Positions 26,173 to 37,326 of a stretch of DNA of 64,000 bases are shown piece by piece. The stretch is taken from the NCBI RefSeq assembly GCF_002833405.1, contig NZ_CP025124.1, forward strand, positions 6,809 to 70,808, given 5' to 3'. Each line of letters opens with the position of its first letter. The stretch's first letter is position 1. The position numbers were made by a program, and so were the translations under genes. This DNA comes from Planococcus sp. MB-3u-03. GTDB taxonomy: Bacteria; Bacillota; Bacilli; Bacillales_A; Planococcaceae. The notes under the pieces were generated by a model. That model was not told the origin of the DNA, ran no database searches, and was given only the letters and a program-made list of their open reading frames with translations.

Positions 26173-26793
26173 GTGAACAATACATGGAACAAAATAATGT
26201 ATAGGATTTGGTCGCCTATCTATGACCAGATCTTCAACACTGGGCCTTTCTTAGAAGCGAGGAAGAAAGTTTTCCAAGATGTTAAGTTTGAAAACACTCA
26301 AATCTATTATTTGTAGGAGTGGGGACAGGGGCCGATTTGGAATTATTCAATCCTCAACACTTTACTATTACCGCTATTGACTTATCTCCCGACATGTTAG
26401 AAAAGCTCGCAAAAATATCCGAGTCTGCTATTAATTTTTAGAAATGGATGCTCAAAATTGAATTTTGACGACAATCAGTTTGATTTTGTCATTGCCAGCC
26501 TGATACTTTCTGTTGTACCTGATCCGAATACTTGTTTGAGAGAAATGGCACGCGTCCTCAAAAATAGTGGGGAACTCATTATTTTTGATAAGTTTTCTTC
26601 AACTGAAACAAGCTCTTCAATTCAACGAAGACTAGTTAGGCCTTTCGTAAAACTACTTGGGACCGATATTGCCTTGAGTTTCAAAGCTTTGTTCGAAGAA
26701 AACAAACGGTATCTGAAGCTCATAGACAAAAGCCCTGTCATGTTTAACGGTTTTATACTAAAATTCGCCTCCGAAAAGAATAAAAAACTTTAG
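26173..26793 (+). pseudogene. Frameshifted class I SAM-dependent methyltransferase
   Basis: GTG 26173 begins VNNTWNKIMYRIWSPIYDQIF. After a frameshift near 26310 comes the SAM-binding glycine motif FVGVGTGADLELF, then DLSPDMLEKLAK, and after a second shift near 26440 FDFVIASLILSVVPDPN and the C-terminal half. Both breaks are repaired by restoring one base, the second within a T run (NFLEMDA). The protein resembles methyltransferases of the phosphatidylethanolamine/ubiquinone-methylation type, substrate unknown. It shares the accessory region with metal genes but has no visible link to them. Confidence 0.8.
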
Positions 26794-26870
26794 TAGATTG
26801 TCTTTGACTTACTCAAAACCTTCTCAAAATCTAGTTGATTTCCTACTTAAACTAAGAAAGGACAGTGTCA

Positions 26871-27311
26871 ATGCGATTCCCTCTCTTTTAGTAGTTCTAT
26901 GGGCATCAGTGATTTTAGCGGTTATGTCCACAAGCGATGCATATGCTTTTTAGTTGATCAAGTCGTAGAGTATCAGATAAACTTGCAGCCTAACTTTCTT
27001 GAATTACTGAAATTTAGTGACGTTGCTTTCAATGATGCTTTTACTTAGCACAAAAACTGGCCATTTGTTATCCTTTGGGATTCTGTATATTTTAATGTTC
27101 ATTTGGCTAAAGCAAACTTTCTATTCTTGGTTTTATGCACATCGTTTGCCTTTTCTCAGAAGTTTTCAGTTGTTTTCGATAGAAATGGTAGGCTCTTTGA
27201 TGTGGGCATCGATTTAATTGGTATTTTCTAGCCCATCAACTGATTATCAGAGTTCTCAACTTTAAAAATGAATTCAGTAAAATAACTAGGAGACGATGCT
27301 TTTCTAGCTAA
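26871..27311 (+). pseudogene. Frameshifted VanZ-like membrane protein
   Basis: ATG 26871 follows AAAGGACAG. With frame repairs the protein reads VVLWASVILAVMSTSDAYAF, then KTGHLLSFGILYILMFIWLK, then RNGRLFDVGIDLIG. A His in the first helix and the RxGRxxDxxxDxxG motif are typical of VanZ-like proteins (TPR-free members of unknown function, one giving low teicoplanin resistance). At least four single-base breaks occur. It directly follows the methyltransferase gene. The assignment depends on reconstructed frames. Confidence 0.55.
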
Positions 27312-27319
27312 CCGCAACA

Positions 27320-28340
27320 ATCCGTACTGAGAAGAATAAAACAAGTCTCAAGTTCTCCATAGCCCAATAATGCCTTTTCTACGGTATATAATCTGATGGC
27401 ATTCAAGAATTTTTAATATCTTAGTAAGTCGATAAGTCGACAAATTCAAATCCTTTCTACCTCTTTAGTATTTTGACTAGCACTCCGCAGGAAGTAGAAT
27501 TCCTCAAAAATACGTTATAAATCTAAGTCCACTTCTCAGTGTTTCTTTCTTCTCTTCTGCTAAGCATTTTCTGACTTCTTTTATGACCTTAGTCTCTGAA
27601 TTCGAAAAGAACACTCATTTTACTTTTCACTAATAAATCTCCTCACTTTTATATCTCGAAACTAAAAACCAATAGATTAAGCCATTACATTAATAGGATA
27701 TGCTAACATCCACAAACTTATTTACATTTAGTGCAGTTAATTTATTAATCCCTCCGCATGAAAATTTAAATGACGAATAGCGAGGATTGGGTCAAGGAAA
27801 CGAAAATAATACATGCTATACTTGTCTGACTCTGTCTTCGTTAACTTCTATATTTCCAGTCAACTGTTCCATGGCATAGGTAATTACTTATTAGACAGTA
27901 TAAATAGTTTTAGGACTTCAAGTTAATTATGTAAACACCCGATATACAAGCTTCAACTGTTAGTTGGCCATAAGCAACATACGTAATTTGGGAGCTCAGT
28001 AATAAGCAAATCATATACAATAATATATCTATTGAAAAGGAAAGAATACACGATTCTTCTTACAAATGGATTATAGAGAATACATTCAACATTATTCCAA
28101 GCCAAAGAGTTTTTCAGTAACCCATTCATAAAGTTACACTAACTCTGAATGACTATATCACCAAATAACTCGCTGCTTTATAAATCAAGTTACCATACAG
28201 GTTTTCAAAGAAGATGATATGTAAAGCTCATGAAGAAGTGAGCTTTACTCAGCTTTTTATTGCATTTAATTAACTGAACCCACCTTTTTGCTCGAAACAA
28301 AACATAGCATCAAGTTTTTCGAAATACATTTTTCATAGGA
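27320..28340. other. One-kilobase stretch with no recognisable gene
   Basis: This AT-rich stretch has stops in all frames and no ribosome-binding-site-led frame that resembles a family. The last 40 bases contain the ribosome binding site region of the ZIP-type gene (TAGGAGG). It may be degraded coding DNA, but I can name no ancestor. Confidence 0.35.
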
Positions 28341-28351
28341 GGAAAATTGAT

Positions 28352-29163
28352 ATGATGGAGTTGTTTAAAGGTCTAGATCCAGTTGTTCAAGCATTTATTG
28401 GTACATTATTCACATGGGGCATGACGGCACTGGGCGCAGCGTTAGTATTTACTACAAAAGGCGTCAATCAACGTTTCCTGGATAGTATGCTTGGATTTGC
28501 TGGAGGGGTAATGATTGCAGCAAGTTATTGGTCGCTTCTTGCTCCTGCCATTGATATGGGAGAAGGTGGCTCTTTACCAGCTTGGATGCCTGCGGCCATC
28601 GGCTTTTTACTGGGCGGCATATTTTATGGTCAGTAGATAAAATCCTCCCTCACCTTCATCCAAATGCATCCTTAGAAAAGTCTGAGGGATTCCACTCAGC
28701 TAAAAGAAAGAAGAGCTCTTTGCTTGTTTTCGCCATTACACTACACAACATTCCCGAAGGGCTAGCAATCGGCGTGGCATTCGGAGCTGTGGCTGCTGGA
28801 TTTCCGTCGGCCTCTCTAGCAGGTGCAATTGCTTTGGCAATCGGCATCGGTATCCAGAACTTCCCGGAAGGCCTAGCTGTCTCCATGCCTCTTCGACGCG
28901 ATGGATTTTCGCGGCGAAAAGCTTTCTTTACGGTCAATTCTCTGGGATGGTTGAACCGGTCGCCGCCATCATCGGTGCGCTGGCAGTGGTGTTTATAGAA
29001 CCCTTACTGCCTTATGCATTGAGCTTTGCAGCAGGTGCAATGATTTTGTAGTCGTTGAAGAAGTAATTCCAAGTTCCCAAGAAAAGGGAATTCAGACTTG
29101 GCTTCGATGAGTTTAATGGTTGGGTTTACAATCATGATGATTCTTGATGTCGCCCTCGGCTAA
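28352..29163 (+). pseudogene. Frameshifted ZIP-family metal transporter (ZupT/GufA-like)
   Basis: The reading begins MMELFKGLDPVVQAFIGTLF and carries the family motifs [14 protein letters not shown] (helix IV) and [13 protein letters not shown] (helix V), then [17 protein letters not shown] and a final helix. Length and motifs match GufA-type ZIP proteins, which move Zn and other divalent metals, usually inward. Three frame breaks are each repaired by adding one base, near 28622, 28928 (CTTTAC for CTTTTAC) and 29046 (a T run). All residues around the breaks are conserved, so sequence error is a serious alternative to real loss. Confidence 0.85.
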
Positions 29164-29208
29164 TTTCAAGTAAGCTCCGAACCTAGGCCTGTGAAACGGA
29201 TATTATAT

Positions 29209-30166
29209 TTAGCTTTCTCCTATACTTGCTCTCCTTAGAGAAAGCAACAACTGGGAAACGAGTGCTAGAATGGGCAATTGATCAACGGGCCGATAACCAA
29301 GGCCAAGGCGATTAGAGGCTGGTCCGGAAAGGCGACAACTGCAATGGCCAGTGAGACAGGCGAATTACGTGCGATAGTCGTCAGGCTTAAGCTCACCGTA
29401 TCTTCATAGGAAAACTTCAGGGCTTTCCCTGCTGTTTGCACCAAAATAAAATTAATAATAAAGAACAATAAAACAGGCAGCAGCAAGATGGAAATGATTT
29501 CAAGATTATTAAGTAGGTACTTCCCTTGAGAAGCAAATATCGCCATAATCGCCAAAGATAAAAAGAAAATCTGTGCGGTAGCGAAAAAGAGACGAGTTTC
29601 TCATTCAAGAAGGCTTTTCTCTTCCGCAAGGCATAACGCGTCAAATGTGCTAGCGCAAACGGAATAGCCAGTACGAGGACAATGCTTTTGCCGATAGTCG
29701 ACAATGGAATCGGCTCAATTGTGCCAGCGAAAATGAATAGGTAAACCGGCAACAGCACGACCTGCAGAATCAAATTAATCGGCAAAACGGACGTGGACAA
29801 GGGCACATTCCCTTTGGCAATGGAAGTGAACATGAGGTACCAGTCTGTACAAGGCGTTACCATCAGCATGATAAATCCAATCCACAGGGCTGGATGATCT
29901 GCAAGGAAGATCGCCCCAAGTCCCCAGGCCACTAAAGGTGTCCAGACAAAATTGATAAGCATACTGACAGTGAAAAACTTGCGATTTTCAAAAGCATCCT
30001 TCAGGTACTGCAATGGAATGGTTAAAATAATCCATAGAGCATCAGCAATAAAATGGCACGATGAAGGATTCGGCGTATTGCTCAAAAAGTGGATCTGGCC
30101 AAATAAAAGGCCGAGTCCAACTGCGCTTAGAATAATGACGGTTTGAAATTTCTCTAATATGTTCAT
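29209..30166 (-). pseudogene. Frameshifted Acr3/bile-acid-symporter-type transporter, probable arsenic resistance
   Basis: ATG 30166 follows GAAGGAGTG. The first 200 residues are intact (MNILEKFQTVIILSAVGLGL, then MLMVTPCTDWYLMFTSIAKGN, with the Cys conserved in Acr3-like proteins). A break near 29590 is followed by the second half (IMAIFASQGKYL...), and a further one-base loss near 29280 changes VIGPLIELPILAL to a stop. The repaired protein is about 319 residues with ten membrane helices, as in Acr3/BASS. Arsenite efflux is the likely role, but no arsR or arsC is beside it. Confidence 0.75.
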
Positions 30167-30753
30167 AACGACACTCCTTCTATAAAAAGAGAAAGTGTGC
30201 GCGACTTACTCTTCTCTATCAGGGTAACGGAAGTGGTATCCGATTGCTTTGTTAATTTTGATTGTGAATCCGAACGGAGGAGAAAACCCTGAAAAGCTAT
30301 TGGTGGCAATTAAATTCTAGCAATAACAAAGGGTATGACGCAGAATTCTATTACGCCCTCTCTACAACCAAAACTATATTCCGACCCTCTTGTCCTTCCC
30401 GTACCTCAACCCCTAAAACGTGTCGATCTTTTCCACAGTGGCAGAGGTCATTCCTCAAGAGCGAACTGATCTAATAGTGTAAACACAGTTTCTTCTATCC
30501 TAAATTAGCTGTTTCACATCATTCATAAAAGACAAATTCTCAAAATAAAGGGAAAGAAGAATGCAGTTAGCAACCTCTTCTTTCCCTTTCTATTAATGTA
30601 GCTACCGATAATCCGGCATTATGTAAACGTATGGATATTAAAATTTTTAACTTCCTATTTTTGGTGAAACGGATATTTTCAATCATTTTGTTTTATTATG
30701 GTTAGTAACAATATTAAACAAGACTATTCAATAGAATCTAAGGAGGTTACTTG
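30167..30753. other. Intergenic region, no gene seen
   Basis: These 586 bases separate the leftward Acr3-like gene from the rightward SMI1-like gene. I find only promoter-scale AT-rich sequence and a good ribosome binding site (AAGGAGG) at the right edge. Confidence 0.4.
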
Positions 30754-31531
30754 ATGCACATATGGGCTAAGGAAGTCGAGGATGATTATAAGTTACCAAA
30801 AACTTCAGAAGTAGAGATTGAAAACAGAAAACAACTAGATATGGAATTGCCAGCTTCTTATAAAAGATTCTTTTAGAACAAAATGGCGGTGCTATACAGT
30901 ACAATTCAGTGAAGAAGAAAAGTCATCTTGAAACCAATGCGTACATTGAGATTAATCACATATATGGTTGTGGTCAAGGTGGTATTTTAGATTCAGATTA
31001 TCTCATTAATGAATGGGATCTTCGAAAAATATTCTTATTTTCAGCGGAGATGGGAATAGCTTTTTGCTCTTGATTACAGAAAGGATTCAGTAAACCCTTC
31101 GGTGATTTATTTGGAACCAGAAACTGAAGAAATTATTGAAGTAGCCCATACATTTGATAATTTCTTAAATAACCTTTCAAAAGAAGAAGTGTTTTCGAAA
31201 ATAACGAAAACGACGAAGATTGGGGTACTTCTGAAGAAGCAGCTGAAACGATCTTTTCGGGAAATGATATTCTATTAATCGAAGAGACTTTATTAAATCT
31301 TCAATATCCAGAAAACCATAAATGGTATTTCGAACAGCTCTTGAAATGCGCTACTCATTCAGAGGTACTAATTAGGGAAACTGTTACTAATATCTTAAAT
31401 AACAATCTTGAAATTTACATTATTGAGTCGGATAAAAACTTACATTTTTACTTGAAGAAATAATCGAGAAATTAATCGCAGACAAGAACGAAAGCATAAG
31501 CTCAGAAGCCAGGGAAATAAGAAAAGAATAA
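30754..31531 (+). pseudogene. Frameshifted SMI1/KNR4-family protein (immunity-type)
   Basis: ATG 30754 lies behind AAGGAGG. The product carries the SMI1/KNR4 core: LPASYKRF..EQNGGA, then EINHIYGCGQGGILDSDYL, then FSGDGNSF..LDYRKDSVNPSVIYLE and a Glu-rich helical end. In Bacillus such proteins are commonly immunity partners of secreted LXG or contact-dependent toxins. No toxin gene is adjacent. At least four breaks are present, the first two consistent with one lost base in a T run (near 30872 and 31066). Confidence 0.72.
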
Positions 31532-31945
31532 AGTATAAAGTATAAAGTATAAACACTTTTGAGAAAAGGTATCCTATTTCCAATGTGTACTCCTTCTCTC
31601 AAGGATTCTCAGTGCTTGTAGGAGAATGTCCGGTAAATTTGCTAAGTAGCAGGAGATTAAAATGAATACTACACTAAAAAGACTTCTTCTAAACAGAGGA
31701 AGTCTTTTCAAATATTCTTCAATACCGAAAAGGACAACCTCTAGTTTAGCTTCTCCACTTCCGATAAGGTGTCATATGTAAACTGAAACTAAAATAAATC
31801 AAAAGTCTTTAATCTTTATTAACACAAAATATTTACGGTCTCTGAAAGTCTTCTTGAAGAATGAAAAAGAAAGGAGAATATCTTCTTTATATTCTCCCTT
31901 CCAATATTTTATGCTATATAAGCTGAAGAAAGTTGTTTCTGGTAT

Positions 31946-33187
31946 TCATTGTGCTTTACTCTCTGCTTGTTGAATGAGTGATAAAACCATTTCTAAATCT
32001 TTGTCTTCTTTCAAATGATCAGGTGTCCAAGGAATGTAAACATCCGGTTCGATTCCTACACCGTTCATCCAATAATTTTCATGCATCCGGGTAGTACTGT
32101 AAATAAATTCGTAATCTCCGTAATCCATCGTAGCCAGGTTGGCATAATCCATGATTCCCATTGAATGCCGGCCAACTACGGTAACTTTGGAAGATTTTTT
32201 TACATTGCTGACAAACGTATCGCCGGAACTGCCGCAATAGCAGTCACTTAATACGAAGACACGCTTAGGGGAACTCTTCCCTTTGATTACAAACCCCATG
32301 TCTTCTGGAACTTCTAACATCCCTTGCCCGAAGTGTCGTTTTAAACGGCCGACTTCTTCTTTTAATGATATCGAGGTAATATCATCCAAATCTTCTTTTA
32401 AATACTCTTCAAATTCTGCAATCCGCAACTGGCAATTTCGAACCGTGTAATTCAAGTACATCACTTCATCTTCTTGAAACAAATCAGCAAAAGGTTTAGT
32501 TTCAGCAAACAGATATGGAAACAGCGGGAAATAAGAAGTGTCGCTCCCCCCCAAATTCTTCCTAACATCGATGATAAGGGATTCATTCTGTTCCAAATCA
32601 TTTTTATTGTCATCAATCAGTTTTTGAATCGGCGCCTCATCAATAAAATCCGTCAGTTTCATATAGCTGATGGAATTACCAATCTTTTTGAATGTATGCT
32701 CGCCTTTATAAGGCAGGTCTTCGTAATGTGACAAAGGCAGGTCAATCAGTTCCATTCCCCGTTCAATCCGAATCGTTTTCATTTTATGGACTACCCGATT
32801 CCATAATTGGCGTTCTGCAACATGATCCATCAAAGTTTTCTTGTAACGGTTTTCAAGTTCTGGAATGTCCATTCCATCAAGCTGTACAATCTTGTCGCCT
32901 ATCTGCAGCCGCGTCTCCCCTTCAAGTTGAGTAACATATAAAGCATTTTCAAAACGCCTCACTAAAAATCCTACACTGGGTGACGAGCTCTTTTTCGAGA
33001 TAAAAATTAAATGTCTGTCTTGGAAATCGAGCAAATAGTCTTTGATCGTTTCCTCGAATTTTGTTCACTCATGTCGTTTGTGATGCGGTATTTTCAGGAT
33101 GATTCAAATGCATCACATCCATATGTCCAGCATAATCTTCCCGTATGATTTTCTGGATATCTTGAAAACTTGTTCTTTCGTCTGCAT
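31946..33187 (-). pseudogene. Frameshifted S41-family serine peptidase
   Basis: The intact 362-residue part (31946-33034) has a PDZ-like segment (RLQIGDKIVQLDGMDI), an S41 core (LIIDVRKNLGGSDTSYFPLF) and the nucleophile region SDCYCGSSGDTFVSNVKKS. The end reads NGVGIEPDVYIPW. Upstream, ATG 33187 with a GAGGAGG site begins MQTKEQVF and continues QDIQKIIREDYAGHMDVMHLNHPEN after restoring single bases near 33160 and 33060. No signal peptide is seen, so it is probably cytoplasmic, like C-terminal-processing-type relatives without export. Substrate unknown. Confidence 0.78.
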
Positions 33188-33752
33188 GAAATTCCTCCTC
33201 ATTTTTAAGTTGATTTAACTGTTCTTTATTTAACAATTGCCGTAAAACGGGGAATTAAAAATCCTCCCAAGTTTTTGGAAGGATCAGTCACATGATAGCT
33301 ATTTTACTCAAAGCAAATAACCTGAATTACAGATATCGGTCCTTTGAAAAGAGATAAATGAGCAGACTAATCCTATTCGGCAACTAAAATGTTTATACAT
33401 TTTCGCTGAAAATAGAATTAGTTCAACATTGGCATTCATCATCCCTTCAAAGATAGTGTATTTACTATAGCACTAAAACCAATATATGCCAAATTATTTT
33501 GTTCTATTCTGATAAATCATATATCTCTTTGTTGTTGAAAACCGTTAGTAAAGGTACAACTACATAAAAAAACAGAAGATACTTAGGACCAGTACCTCCT
33601 CTAATTTTCTATTATGGACTTCCTATAATCTCATGATATGTAAACCTACATCTAAATGAACCCGTTGATAAATTCTTCTGTGTTTATCGCACCCTTTCCA
33701 TAGAGTTTTAATATGTAAATCACAACATTTAAACATCCATTTGAATATTTGA
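33188..33752. other. Intergenic region, no gene seen
   Basis: These 565 AT-rich bases lie between the S41-type gene and the second cad promoter. Stops are frequent in all frames and I see no family resemblance. CATTTGAATATTTGA at 33739-33753 loosely resembles a CadC half-site. Confidence 0.4.
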
Positions 33753-33811
33753 TTGACAATCTAACTAAATATTTATACACTTACATTAATCAAACGTTCG
33801 TTTGAACGTTT
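33753..33811 (+). promoter_or_regulatory. Promoter and CadC-type operator of the cadD operon
   Basis: TTGACA (33753-33758) with TACACT 17 bases on forms a sigma-A-type promoter. The perfect palindrome TCAAACGTTCGTTTGA (33790-33805) sits just downstream, the same position as the operator of the first cad operon, with TCAAACG arms shared and a different centre. The longer dyad AAACGTTC-GTTT-GAACGTTT (33792-33811) overlaps it. Confidence 0.7.
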
Positions 33812-33864
33812 AACTATTAGAAAGGTATTGATTGTCTATAGTATCTATAAGGGAGTTGCTGCGA

Positions 33865-34479
33865 TTGATTACGACGATTTTTTCCGCTGTGGCAGCTTAT
33901 GTTGCCACCAGTATTGATTATGTCATCATTTTGCTGATCCTGTTTTCGCAAACGATGAAAAAAGGTCAGCTAAAATCCATTATTATCGGCCAGTATCTGG
34001 GGACATCCATATTAGTGGGTGCCAGTCTATTAGCTGCTTATGGCTTGACGCTCGTACCGACTCATTGGGTCGGCCTGCTGGGCCTCATTCCGATTTATCT
34101 GGGAATCAAGGTTTGGAAGAGGGAAGAAGAAGAGAATGACGAAGAGGATCTCTTGTCCCGCTTGTCTTCCGGAAAGTCCAATCGCTTGTTTGTCACCATC
34201 ACGGTCATTACACTGGCTGCTGGCGGGGACAACATCGGTGTCTACATACCCTACTTTTCAACCTTGAATCCGAGTGAAACCATTGTGATGCTTGTTGTCT
34301 TTGCTATCATGACGGCCGTTTTGTGTTACCTCAGTTACCGCTTGGCAGCCGTTAAGTCGGTCTCTGAAACGATTGAGAAATGGGAACGCTGGATTGTGCC
34401 GGTGGTCTTTATCGGACTCGGTATCTTGATTATGGTGGAGAATGGGACATTCCGTTTCCTTTTGGATTTGGTGAATTGA
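33865..34479 (+). CDS. cadD: CadD-family cadmium resistance transporter
   Basis: The 204-residue membrane protein has about six helices and the CadD pattern: AAYVATSIDYVIILLILFSQ, then GQYLGTSILVG, then GLLGLIPIYLGIK and AAGGDNIGVYIPYF. CadD confers cadmium resistance in staphylococci. The frame is open to TTG 33832, but TTG 33865 lies behind AAGGGAG and gives the usual CadD length and N-terminus, so I use it. It is the first gene of a cadD-cadC-cadA cluster, and a CadC-type operator precedes it. Confidence 0.87.
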   Translation: MITTIFSAVAAYVATSIDYVIILLILFSQTMKKGQLKSIIIGQYLGTSILVGASLLAAYGLTLVPTHWVGLLGLIPIYLGIKVWKREEEENDEEDLLSRLSSGKSNRLFVTITVITLAAGGDNIGVYIPYFSTLNPSETIVMLVVFAIMTAVLCYLSYRLAAVKSVSETIEKWERWIVPVVFIGLGILIMVENGTFRFLLDLVN

Positions 34480-34560
34480 ACTGATTTTCACACCCTATGC
34501 TTCTTATAGAAGAGAATCTATTGCTTTAAAAAAATGAGTTAGGAAAAGGAGTGAAAGAAA

Positions 34561-34926
34561 TTGGCAAAAGAAATTTGTGATGTGGTTTGTATAGACGAGG
34601 AAAAGGTGGAAAGAGTCCAGCACCAGCTGGCGGAACAAAACCCGTTGGAAGTCGCGAAAATTTTTAAGGCATTGTCAGACGATACCCGTATCAAAATTGC
34701 TTATGCTTTATCGTTAGAGGACAAACTTTGTGTTTGTGATGTCGCGAATATCATCGGTTCTTCTACTGCGACAGCTTCTTACCACCTGCGTTTGTTAAAA
34801 AATATGGGGTTGGCGAAATACAGCAAAGAAGGCAAATTGGTCTACTATTCATTAGATGATGCGCATGTGAAACATCTCGTGCAAGTGGCCTTCACTCACC
34901 AGAAGGAAGGTGTCAGCATTGGTTGA
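34561..34926 (+). CDS. cadC: CadC, second copy
   Basis: The 121-residue ArsR-family repressor starts at TTG 34561 behind AAAAGGAGTGA. The metal ligands fall at Cys6, Cys10, Cys57 and Cys59 (EICDVVC and LCVCDVANI), very close to the positions 7, 11, 58 and 60 of pI258 CadC. The recognition helix is [17 protein letters not shown]. It differs from the first CadC in the N-terminal arm and in several surface positions. It overlaps the start of cadA by 8 bases. Confidence 0.94.
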   Translation: MAKEICDVVCIDEEKVERVQHQLAEQNPLEVAKIFKALSDDTRIKIAYALSLEDKLCVCDVANIIGSSTATASYHLRLLKNMGLAKYSKEGKLVYYSLDDAHVKHLVQVAFTHQKEGVSIG

Positions 34927-37096
34927 GAAAATAAAGACAGAAGAGGAAAAAAACGTCTTCCGGGTGGAAGGCTTTACATGTGCCAACTGTGCTGGAAAGT
35001 TCGAGAACAACGTCAAGAAGATTCCCAGTGTCCAAGATGCCAAAGTGAATTTCGGAGCCTCAAAAATTTCCGTTTACGGGGCGGCCACCGTCGAAGAATT
35101 GGAAAAAGCCGGTGCATTCGAAAACCTGAAGGTCGCGCCTGAAATTACCGGTCGTCCAGCGGGTTCGAAAACGGAAGCCGAAAAAGCGACCGTCAAAAAA
35201 GAGGACAAAGTGCCGTTCTACCAAAAACACAGCACCTTGCTCTACTCCGCCCTGTTGATCGTCTTCGGGTACATTTCCCAATTCGTAAACGGGGAAGAAA
35301 ATTTGATGACGTCCCTCCTTTTTGTGGCCGCCATAGTCATTGGCGGGTACTCGCTCTTTAAAGTCGGTTTTCAGAATTTAGTTCGCTTGGATTTCGACAT
35401 GAAAACCCTTATGACGGTTGCCGTCATTGGGGCAGCCTTCATCGGCGAATGGGCGGAAGCGTCCATCGTGGTCATCCTTTTTGCCATCAGTGAAGCATTG
35501 GAACGCTATTCCATGGACCGGGCCCGACAATCCATCCGTTCGTTGATGGACATTGCCCCGAAAGAGGCACTTGTCCGACGGAATGGACAAGAACAGCTGA
35601 TTTCGGTAGACGACATTGCCGTCGGGGATACCATGATCGTCAAACCCGGACAGAAGATTGCAATGGACGGCATGGTGGTCAACGGCTATTCGGCGGTCAA
35701 TCAGGCAGCGATTACGGGTGAATCCGTGCCCGTCGGCAAAACGGTGGATGATGAAGTCTTCGCCGGCACGCTGAACGAAGAAGGCCTGCTCGAAGTCAAA
35801 GTCACCAAGCTGGTCGAAGACACGACCATTGCAAAAATCATCCATTTGGTAGAAGAAGCGCAAGGCGAACGGGCTCCTTCACAGGCGTTTGTCGATAAAT
35901 TCGCCAAATATTATACACCGATCATCATGGTCGTTGCCGCACTCGTCGCCATTGTCCCTCCCCTCTTGTTTGACGCCAGCTGGGAAACATGGGTCTATCA
36001 AGGACTGGCTGTGCTCGTAGTTGGCTGTCCATGTGCTTTGGTTATTTCCACACCGATTTCAATTGTATCCGCTATTGGTAATGCAGCGAAAAAAGGCGTT
36101 TTGGTAAAAGGCGGCGTGTACCTGGAAGAAATGGGCGCTATCAAAGCGATCGCGTTTGACAAGACCGGCACCCTGACCAAAGGGGTTCCCGTCGTCACAG
36201 ACTTTGAGGTATTGAACAAGGGTATCAATGAAAAAGAACTGCTTTCCATCGTCACAGCGCTGGAGTATCGCTCCCAGCATCCCCTTGCTTCGGCCATCAT
36301 GAAAAAAGCGGACGCAGAGAACATTTCTTATTCTTCGGTCTTGGTCGAGGACTTCTCTTCCATCACCGGCAAAGGCATCAAGGGAACTGTCGAGGGAATC
36401 ACTTACTATATCGGTAGCCCGATTCTCTTCAACGAGCTGAGTGCCGCAAGTGCTGATAAGAACTTGGAACAGAATGTAACGGCTCTTCAAAATCAGGGCA
36501 AGACGGCAATGATCATCGGAACGGAACAAACAATCCTGGCGGTCATTGCCGTGGCAGATGAAGTCCGTGAATCCAGCAAGGAAGTCATCCAGAAATTGCA
36601 CCAGATGGGCATCAAGAAGACGATTATGCTGACGGGTGACAACAAAGGAACCGGTCAGGCCATTGGCCAGCAGATCGGCGTCACCGAAATCCAGGCCGAA
36701 CTGATGCCGGAAGACAAACTGAATTTCATCAAACGCTTACGAGCCGAATACGGCAATGTCGCGATGATTGGAGACGGCGTGAACGATGCTCCGGCACTCG
36801 CGGCTTCTACTGTCGGAATTGCCATGGGCGGTGCTGGAACGGATACCGCTATGGAGACCGCTGATGTGGTCTTGATGGGCGATGATTTGAGCAAACTGCC
36901 GTTCACGATGAAGTTAAGCAGGAAATCATTGAACATTATCAAAGCGAATATCGCATTCGCCATCGGCATCAAAGTGATTGCGTTGCTGCTGGTCATCCCG
37001 GGTTGGCTGACGCTATGGATCGCCATTATGTCCGATATGGGCGCTACCCTTCTGGTCGCGCTCAACAGCTTACGGCTAATGCGCGTAAAAGAGTAA
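34919..37096 (+). CDS. cadA: CadA, second copy, P1B-type cadmium/zinc ATPase
   Basis: This 725-residue pump has an N-terminal metal domain with CANC (Cys21, Cys24), motifs [24 protein letters not shown] and GDGVNDAP. It is close in length and N-terminal wording to pI258 CadA ([16 protein letters not shown]). TTG 34919 is preferred because the AGGAAGG site lies 9 bases before it; GTG 34910 abuts that site. Its DNA is richer in GC than the first cadA, suggesting a separate origin rather than recent duplication. Confidence 0.95.
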   Translation: MVEKIKTEEEKNVFRVEGFTCANCAGKFENNVKKIPSVQDAKVNFGASKISVYGAATVEELEKAGAFENLKVAPEITGRPAGSKTEAEKATVKKEDKVPFYQKHSTLLYSALLIVFGYISQFVNGEENLMTSLLFVAAIVIGGYSLFKVGFQNLVRLDFDMKTLMTVAVIGAAFIGEWAEASIVVILFAISEALERYSMDRARQSIRSLMDIAPKEALVRRNGQEQLISVDDIAVGDTMIVKPGQKIAMDGMVVNGYSAVNQAAITGESVPVGKTVDDEVFAGTLNEEGLLEVKVTKLVEDTTIAKIIHLVEEAQGERAPSQAFVDKFAKYYTPIIMVVAALVAIVPPLLFDASWETWVYQGLAVLVVGCPCALVISTPISIVSAIGNAAKKGVLVKGGVYLEEMGAIKAIAFDKTGTLTKGVPVVTDFEVLNKGINEKELLSIVTALEYRSQHPLASAIMKKADAENISYSSVLVEDFSSITGKGIKGTVEGITYYIGSPILFNELSAASADKNLEQNVTALQNQGKTAMIIGTEQTILAVIAVADEVRESSKEVIQKLHQMGIKKTIMLTGDNKGTGQAIGQQIGVTEIQAELMPEDKLNFIKRLRAEYGNVAMIGDGVNDAPALAASTVGIAMGGAGTDTAMETADVVLMGDDLSKLPFTMKLSRKSLNIIKANIAFAIGIKVIALLLVIPGWLTLWIAIMSDMGATLLVALNSLRLMRVKE

Positions 37097-37097
37097 C

Positions 37098-37135
37098 GAA
37101 AAGAGCTTTCCATTTGTCTGGAAAGCTCTTTTCAT
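37098..37135 (+). terminator. Terminator after second cadA
   Basis: GAAAAGAGCTTTCC and GGAAAGCTCTTTTC form a perfect stem around ATTTGTCT. A second GC-rich hairpin (CTGGCAC/GTGCCGG, about 37221-37256) with a CTCTTTT end lies further right and may act as backup or as a leader of the next gene. Confidence 0.82.
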
Positions 37136-37326
37136 AAATACAAACTGCTACTCAACCAGTCTGCAGCACAATCTTATTTAATCCTCAAGATAAAGGGTAT
37201 GGATTTTAGAAGAGGCACCCCTGGCACGAAGCGCCCCTTGTTAGTGCCGGTTCGTCTCTTTTGAAATAAAAATGAGCAGAAATATACGATTTTTCTAATG
37301 ACCAAATGCCGAAGGAGGAAACAGAA

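Noticed and set aside
31528..31552. Short tandem repeat AAAGTAT x3 as a functional element
   Set aside because: Only three small copies after a stop codon in AT-rich DNA; no reason to think it more than slippage.
37206..37265. Riboswitch upstream of the lpdA-like gene
   Set aside because: A GC-rich hairpin is present, but I could match no riboswitch core; a second terminator of the cad operon is simpler.
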